This document shows positions 58,963-64,000 of a DNA stretch of 64,000 bases, piece by piece. The translations under genes and the position numbers were made by a program. Below the pieces are notes generated by a model. It was not told the DNA's origin and searched no databases. It worked only from the letters and a program-made list of their open reading frames with translations. The DNA comes from DYCT01 sp051875715. GTDB lineage: Bacteria; Bacteroidota; Bacteroidia; Bacteroidales; Bacteroidaceae. Positions within the stretch are counted from its first letter, which is position 1; each line of letters starts with the position of its first letter. The stretch spans positions 8,700 through 72,699 of the forward strand of contig JBJEHD010000023.1 of the NCBI GenBank assembly GCA_051875715.1. Reading direction: 5' to 3'.

Positions 58963-60702
58963 ATGAAACGAAACTATAGCAATCCATTCTTCGCACTCGT
59001 CCTGACCTGCCTGGCCGCTGCCTCGTGCATGGACCTCGAACCCAAGTCGGACATGGGCGACAACATGGTGTGGAACAAGGCCGAGAACTTCCAGTTGTTT
59101 GCCAACCAGTTCTACAGCTGGACGCGCGACTTCCAGATGTCGGCCGACTACGGCTGCGGCGTGAGCGACGGCCCCCACAGCGACTACCGCTCCGACCTCG
59201 TGGCCACCTCGGCCATCAACGCCTACAGCCAGGGCACCAACTCCATCCCGGCCAAGGACGGCAACTACACCACGCTCTACAAGCACATCTATTATACCAA
59301 CCTGCTGCTGAGCCATGCCCAGACGTTTGCCGACGCGAAAGCCATCGCCATCCCCGTGGCCGAAGCCCGCTTCTTCCGCGCCTACAGCCACTTCGAACTG
59401 GTGCAACTCTATGGCGACGCCATCCTGCTGACCCGTCCGCTCGACCTCGACTCGGAAGAACTCCACGCCAAACGCAACGACCGCAGCGAGGTCATCGACC
59501 AAATCATCGACGACCTGCGCGATGCCGCCGAAGCCCTGCCCGAGACCGCCTCGGAAGCCGGCCGGCTGACCAGCAACGCCGCCTGGGCCATGCTCTCGCG
59601 TGTGGCGCTCTACGAAGGCACCTGGCAGAAGTTCCACACCGGAGGCGCACAGGCCACCGAAAACACCGCACGCAGCACCGCCCTGCTCACCCTGGCCAAG
59701 GAAGCAGCCGAGAAGGTGATGAAGAGCGGCAAGCACAAACTGTTCTACAACAACACGCTCGGCAGCGACAGCTACCGCTACATGTTCATCCTCGAAGACG
59801 GCATCCAGTGCAACCCCGCCAACATCGGCAAAAGCGCCAACACGGAGTACATCCTGGCCCACCGCCACCGCAACGGCGACGCCCTCGGCACCAACATCAC
59901 GCACGGCATGCTGGGCAACGTGTGCTACATCACACGCAAGATGGCCAACATGTACCTCTGCTCCGACGGACTGCCCATCGACAAGTCGCCCCTGTTCAAG
60001 GGCTACGTGGGAGCCACCGACGAGTTTGCCAACCGCGACAACCGCATGAAGAACAACCTGCTGAAGAACGGCGACTCCTATTGGGACAACGACGGCAAAT
60101 GGCGCACCACCTGGGACGACAACGACAAGAAGAACTGCCACACGTGCGACGTACGCTCGAACAGCGGCTACTTCAACCGCAAATGGGCCATCGAACGCCA
60201 AGCGGCCGACGGACAGGAGTCCATCGACTTCCCCGTCATCCGCTACGCCGAGGTGCTGCTCAACTATGCCGAAGCCGTCTACGAACTCGATGGCGCCATC
60301 TCCGATGCCGACCTCAACCTCTCGCTCAACCTGGTGCGCCAGCGCATCAACTCGAAGATGCCCAAACTGAGCAACAGCTTCGTCGAGGCCAACGGGCTGA
60401 ATATGCGCGAAGAAATCCGTCGCGAACGTACCATCGAACTGACCCTCGAAGGATTCCGCATCGACGACCTGAAACGATGGGCCACCGCCTCGGTGGAGAT
60501 GCCGCAAGACCAACTGGGCGTACAGGTGCGCGGCACGTGGTTCGAAGCCAACTGGGCCTCGCAATCGCGGCCGCTCAACGCCGACGGCTGCATCGTGCTC
60601 TACGCCGACCGCACCTGGAGCGACAAACTCTACCTCTACCCGCTTCCCTCGGACCAGTTGCAGCTGAACCCGGCCCTCGAGCAGAACCCGGGATGGAAAT
60701 AA
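58963..60702 (+). CDS. SusD/RagB-like surface glycan-binding lipoprotein
   Basis: This 579-residue lipoprotein has a lipobox at LAAASC (Cys about residue 22) and the TPR-rich SusD fold: VAEARFFRAYSHFELVQLYG near residue 128, FPVIRYAEVLLNYAEAVYEL near 425 and EIRRERTIELTLEGFRIDDL near 485. It caps the partner SusC and binds the substrate at the cell surface. The C-terminus ends in LEQNPGWK, as is common in the family. It is directly downstream of susC and upstream of a second surface lipoprotein. Confidence 0.95.
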   Translation: MKRNYSNPFFALVLTCLAAASCMDLEPKSDMGDNMVWNKAENFQLFANQFYSWTRDFQMSADYGCGVSDGPHSDYRSDLVATSAINAYSQGTNSIPAKDGNYTTLYKHIYYTNLLLSHAQTFADAKAIAIPVAEARFFRAYSHFELVQLYGDAILLTRPLDLDSEELHAKRNDRSEVIDQIIDDLRDAAEALPETASEAGRLTSNAAWAMLSRVALYEGTWQKFHTGGAQATENTARSTALLTLAKEAAEKVMKSGKHKLFYNNTLGSDSYRYMFILEDGIQCNPANIGKSANTEYILAHRHRNGDALGTNITHGMLGNVCYITRKMANMYLCSDGLPIDKSPLFKGYVGATDEFANRDNRMKNNLLKNGDSYWDNDGKWRTTWDDNDKKNCHTCDVRSNSGYFNRKWAIERQAADGQESIDFPVIRYAEVLLNYAEAVYELDGAISDADLNLSLNLVRQRINSKMPKLSNSFVEANGLNMREEIRRERTIELTLEGFRIDDLKRWATASVEMPQDQLGVQVRGTWFEANWASQSRPLNADGCIVLYADRTWSDKLYLYPLPSDQLQLNPALEQNPGWK

Positions 60703-60746
60703 CGAGAAAGTAGGTAAAACCGATTTTTATAATACTTCGAAACGTC

Positions 60747-62312
60747 ATGAACCAGATGAATCATCTATATAAAGGAATATGGGCCGCACTGACAGCCGCA
60801 TGCTGCCTCTGCGCCTGCAACGACGACGACAACATGGAACCCCTGCAGCCGTCGACCTACCCCTCGAAGGTGGAAGTGAACCTTTCGCCCGAACTGGAGC
60901 AGTACGTCTACACCGACGCCACCGGCGCCCGCGTGCTGCCCATGCTGAAAGGCACCAGCGCCCTGCTGGGCTACAACCTGCAACCGGAGACGGCCACCTC
61001 GAAAGAAGTGGTGTGGACCTCGAGCGACGAAAACGTGGCCACGGTGGATGCCGACGGAACGGTCAGCGCCATCAGCGGCAAGGGACGCGGCTACTCCATC
61101 ATCCAAGTGGCCCCCGTGCCCCTCTACGCCGGTAGCGGCATCTACGGCACGCTGAAGGTGACCGTAGCCGAGAAACTGATTGAGGCCGAAGAGGTTGGCA
61201 TCGAGAGCGAAGGCACCCAGGTCTATGCCGGCGAAAGCCTGCGCCTGAAGGCCGCCGTCCTGCCTGCCGACGCCACCTTCCGCACCGTCGTGTGGAGCAG
61301 CTCGAACGAAGAACTGGCCACCGTCGATGCCAAGGGCGTGGTGACGGCCAAGACGTATGCCGAAAACCACGTGCCCGTCACCATCACCGCCACCGCCCTC
61401 GACGGCAGCGGCGTGAGCAGCGACATCACCATCGTGGTGAATCAAGTGGTGGCACCGCAGGAGGTACACATCCAGGCGGACTACGACGTGGCCACCGGCT
61501 ACCGCTGCGCCATCAACGACAAGACCCTCGCCCTGACCTACACCACCGTGCCCGACGACTGCACCCGCTCGCAAATCGAATGGACCTCGAGCGACGAGAG
61601 CATCGCCACGGTCAAGAACGGCGTGGTCACCTTCAACCAGGACGGTACGTTCGGCGACTTCACCATCACCGCCACCTGCCCCGCCACGGGACACACCTCG
61701 ACGCTTGACCTCCGACTGGACGCCGGACTGGTGCGCGAACTGTTCCAGACCAAAGACTACACGTGGGACGTGGCCGCCCAATCGGGCAACGGCACCTCGA
61801 CCTCCAGCCAATGGAGCGAAGGACACCTCACCGTCACCACCTATAAGCAGAACGAGACGGCCCAGCGTGCCGACTTCAAGTGCTACAACGCCAAGACCTG
61901 GCTGCACGCCGGCAACTACCCCATCCTGGCCATCCGCATGGACGACGTGAAGGACCTCTACCCGGCCTGCACCGCCCGCAACATCACGCTCGACGCCGTG
62001 GGCAAGGCCGGCGACACCGACTTCAAGGGCGGCCTGGACGGCAACAACAACAAGTGGGTGCACGACTACAAGTGCAGCGACGGCAGCCACGTGTTCATCT
62101 ACGACCTCTCGACGCAGAAGTGGGCCACCGGAGGCACGCTGCCCACCACGTCGGTAGCCACCTTCACCGCCCTGCAGTTCAAATACGCCGACATGAAGAC
62201 GCTGACCGAGCAGGTGACCTACAACGTCTACTGGGTCCAGACCTTCCGCACCCTCGACGACGTGGCCGCCTACCTGACGAAGGAAGGACTCACGTATGAT
62301 GTCATCAAATAA
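60747..62312 (+). CDS. surface lipoprotein with three BIG_2 Ig-like domains
   Basis: This 521-residue protein has a lipobox at CCLCACNDDD (Cys about residue 26). It contains three BIG_2-like domains between residues 40 and 330, shown by repeats of the pattern WTSSDENVATVDADGTV, WSSSNEELATVDAKGVV and WTSSDESIATVKNGVV. A C-terminal beta-sandwich (about residues 340-521, LRLDAGLVRELFQTKDYTWD) has no visible catalytic motif and may be a carbohydrate-binding module. In the position after SusD this is the usual surface glycan-binding protein (SusE/F analogue). Confidence 0.82.
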   Translation: MNQMNHLYKGIWAALTAACCLCACNDDDNMEPLQPSTYPSKVEVNLSPELEQYVYTDATGARVLPMLKGTSALLGYNLQPETATSKEVVWTSSDENVATVDADGTVSAISGKGRGYSIIQVAPVPLYAGSGIYGTLKVTVAEKLIEAEEVGIESEGTQVYAGESLRLKAAVLPADATFRTVVWSSSNEELATVDAKGVVTAKTYAENHVPVTITATALDGSGVSSDITIVVNQVVAPQEVHIQADYDVATGYRCAINDKTLALTYTTVPDDCTRSQIEWTSSDESIATVKNGVVTFNQDGTFGDFTITATCPATGHTSTLDLRLDAGLVRELFQTKDYTWDVAAQSGNGTSTSSQWSEGHLTVTTYKQNETAQRADFKCYNAKTWLHAGNYPILAIRMDDVKDLYPACTARNITLDAVGKAGDTDFKGGLDGNNNKWVHDYKCSDGSHVFIYDLSTQKWATGGTLPTTSVATFTALQFKYADMKTLTEQVTYNVYWVQTFRTLDDVAAYLTKEGLTYDVIK

Positions 62313-62339
62313 GTCAAACCCTGAAAAACAGAAAAACCT

Positions 62340-63734
62340 ATGAAGAAATATTTCTATCGACTCGGAATCGCCTCCCTGCTGGGATGCGCACTCCTCTCCT
62401 GCCGCGAGAACGCGTTCGGCACCGTGGACCTCACCCTGCCCGACGACCCCTCGACGAAGCAGACCTACGTCTTCGAACATCCCTGCGCCCTCTACAGCAA
62501 GGCCGACTTCAACCGCATCCGCACCGCCATCGCCGAAGGCTCACTCAATCCCGCCTCGGCCAAGGAATGGGAACTGCTGAAGGCCAACCGCTACGTCAAC
62601 GGCGATTGGGGCGTCAAGACCCACGAACACACGCAGATAGTCCGCGGATCGGCCGTGGGCACCGACGAGGGCGTGGAGAACTATGCCGACGCCATGAAAG
62701 ACGCTGCAGCAGCCTACCAGTTCGGCCTGCTGTGGCAGCTGACGCGCGACGAACAATATGCCAAGAAGGCCGTCACCATCCTGAACGCCTGGGTGGGCAC
62801 CTGTCGCGAGGTATGGGCCGCAGACAACAACTACTTCCTGGCGGCCGGCGCACAAGGCTTCACCTTCGCCCTGGCCGGCGAAGAGGTGCGCGACTACGAA
62901 GGATGGAGCGAAACGGAATTCAAGGAGTTCAAGGACTGGATGCTCCGCGTCTTCGCCGAGAAGAACGAGAAGTTCCTGCGCTATCACGGAAACGCCAGTT
63001 GCGGCGAGCCGAAGCACTACATGTCCAACTGGGACCTGGTGAACCTCTGCTCGTATTTCCAAATCGGCATCCTGACCGAGAACAGCGACATCATCAACTA
63101 TGTCATCGACTACTACACCCGCTCGGGCGACGGCCTGGGTGCCATCCCGAACAACGTGCAGTACATCTATGACTTCACCTGCCCCGACGGCAGCGTGGAG
63201 AAGGTGGCGCAAGCGCAGGAGTCCGGCCGCGACCAGGGACACGCCACGATGGTCATCGCCGTGAGCGCACAATTGTCGCAGGCAGCCTGGGCCCTCTACG
63301 AAAGCAATCCGCAGGCCGAACAGTTGGACCTGTTCAAGACCAACGACCGCGCCCTGCTCATGATGGCCGAATACAACGCCCTGGCCAACATGAAGACCGG
63401 CACGCACGACGACATCGTCGGCCGCGAACAAGGAGGCACCTGGCTCTACCCGCTCACGCAAATCCCGTTCACGCCGGCCGGACCATGGTGCACGGGCAGC
63501 AACCACGAAGCAGGCCGCCAGCAACTGACCTTCGGCGAAGAGCAACGCGGCAACCTGCGTCCGGGATGGGAAATCCTGTACAAACACTACAAGAACACCC
63601 CGGGCAGTTACTTCATCAAGCGGTATGCTGAAATCATCCGGCCCGAATGTGGCTCGGGCGACGACCGCTACACGCAAAACTCCGGCGGCTTCGACCAAAT
63701 CGGCTGGGGCACGCTGATGCTCTACCAGGAATAA
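62340..63734 (+). CDS. alginate-lyase-superfamily polysaccharide lyase, PL38-like
   Basis: This 464-residue lipoprotein (lipobox at CALLSC, Cys about residue 21) has the (alpha/alpha) toroid of the PF05426 alginate-lyase superfamily: SCGEPKHYMSNWDLVNLCSY near residue 221, QESGRDQGHATM near 297 and GSNHEAGRQQLTF near 385. These regions carry the Asn, His, Arg and Tyr residues expected of lyases of this fold. It resembles PL38, some members of which cleave glucuronan; that label is from recall and should be treated as tentative. It closes the Sus-type operon and would generate unsaturated uronides for GH88. Confidence 0.75.
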   Translation: MKKYFYRLGIASLLGCALLSCRENAFGTVDLTLPDDPSTKQTYVFEHPCALYSKADFNRIRTAIAEGSLNPASAKEWELLKANRYVNGDWGVKTHEHTQIVRGSAVGTDEGVENYADAMKDAAAAYQFGLLWQLTRDEQYAKKAVTILNAWVGTCREVWAADNNYFLAAGAQGFTFALAGEEVRDYEGWSETEFKEFKDWMLRVFAEKNEKFLRYHGNASCGEPKHYMSNWDLVNLCSYFQIGILTENSDIINYVIDYYTRSGDGLGAIPNNVQYIYDFTCPDGSVEKVAQAQESGRDQGHATMVIAVSAQLSQAAWALYESNPQAEQLDLFKTNDRALLMMAEYNALANMKTGTHDDIVGREQGGTWLYPLTQIPFTPAGPWCTGSNHEAGRQQLTFGEEQRGNLRPGWEILYKHYKNTPGSYFIKRYAEIIRPECGSGDDRYTQNSGGFDQIGWGTLMLYQE

Positions 63735-63784
63735 CCTCCAAAACCGACTGAACAAACCCATTGCACCGAAGACGGTGACACACC

Positions 63785-63832
63785 GGCCTGAGGGTACGCA
63801 CATCCACGTTCGTGGGTGCATATCCTCAGGCC
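63785..63832 (+). terminator. long hairpin after the last gene of the Sus-type operon
   Basis: GGCCTGAGG pairs with CCTCAGGCC, and the interior continues with GCAC/GTGC and CCACG/CGTGG around a TT loop. It lies 51 bases past the lyase stop. No T run follows directly, so transcript protection is as likely as termination. Confidence 0.5.
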
Positions 63833-63834
63833 GT

Positions 63835-63900
63835 CGCGCGAGTACTCACAAGTCGCCACGCGAGTACTCATACAAGGCCACGCGAGTATGCACCTGCGCA
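63835..63900. repeat. three tandem 22-base units
   Basis: Units CGCGCGAGTACTCACAAGTC+GC, CACGCGAGTACTCATACAAG+GC and CACGCGAGTATGCACCTGCG+CA are direct repeats of 22 bases. No spacer variation of the CRISPR type is present. Confidence 0.7.
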
Positions 63901-63930
63901 GCGGGGCATATCCGCGGGGATTCTTCCATA

Positions 63931-64000
63931 AACCCAAATCGGTCATTAGCGTTATGATGATAACAACTTCTATTTTTGAACAGATGTGTTCTCGTTTTGA
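63931..64000. repeat. foldback MITE-like element, copy 4, cut by window end
   Basis: It begins AACCCAAATCGGTCATTAGC in the orientation of copy 2 and matches it closely to the end of the window. The remaining 95 or so bases should lie beyond. Confidence 0.85.

Noticed and set aside
1..64000. tRNA genes, rRNA genes, complete insertion sequences, phage genes or a replication origin
   Set aside because: I looked for cloverleaf-like segments in the larger spacers and for transposase, integrase, DnaA-box or phage structural signatures and found none.

Overview
This window comes from a GC-rich member of the Bacteroidales. The evidence is an adjacent SusC/SusD pair, a short primary sigma factor without an extended N-terminal region, promoters of the Bacteroides type (TTTG about 19-21 bases upstream of TAnnTTTG), a Bacteroidetes-type RNase P RNA, fimbrillin-like lipoproteins and a DUF4492 gene beside cydAB. 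The genus cannot be fixed from the sequence alone. Between 48093 and 48192 there are 100 Ns, an assembly gap inside a tandem repeat.

Layout. Positions 1-2410 (minus) hold a cytochrome bd operon (DUF4492, cydA, the 5' part of cydB). Divergent from it, 2568-8988 encodes a TolC/MacA/MacB-type tripartite efflux pump followed by a LytS-type histidine kinase and a LytTR response regulator. Positions 8983-30225 are mostly housekeeping or envelope genes: a TagA/WecG glycosyltransferase, nhaA, lepA, a cysteine-less thioredoxin-fold protein, serB, a TamB homologue, a lipoprotein, rfbC, an HU-like/SPOR membrane protein, an FHA protein, a GtrA protein, rpoD, an HtrA protease, rnpB, a YihY protein, hemW and a DUF2027/Smr protein.

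Positions 30302-35080 (minus) form an accessory island: a WYL regulator, a HIRAN protein, a protein I read as PUA/EVE-like, a stand-alone AAA/ABC-type ATPase and an unrecognised 410-residue protein. The HIRAN, EVE-like and ATPase genes are translationally coupled or nearly so. This is the best candidate in the window for an undescribed, possibly defensive, system.

Positions 35634-63734 (plus) form a large polysaccharide-utilisation region. It contains GH127, GH97 and GH88 enzymes, a heparinase-II/III-like lyase, a membrane-spanning beta-propeller/AraC regulator, two fimbrillin-like lipoproteins, a secreted DUF6383-like protein, a small KP-motif peptide, an alpha/beta-hydrolase-like protein, an ECF sigma factor, SusC, SusD, an Ig-like surface lipoprotein and an alginate-lyase-fold (PL38-like) lyase. 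Two lyases plus an unsaturated-uronyl hydrolase point to a uronic-acid-containing glycan, and GH127 adds L-arabinofuranose removal.

The intergenic DNA is unusually rich in repeats. A foldback, MITE-like element of about 166 bp occurs at 23260, 33965, 37557 and 63931 (cut by the window end), and a lone 22-base end lies just upstream of the rnpB promoter. There is also a paired palindrome (35329-35414), a 30-base perfect palindrome (30272-30301), an 11-base iteron-like array (50206-50271), a multi-hairpin stretch (50312-50530) and two arrays with a period near 22 bases. No transposase, tRNA or CRISPR array was seen.
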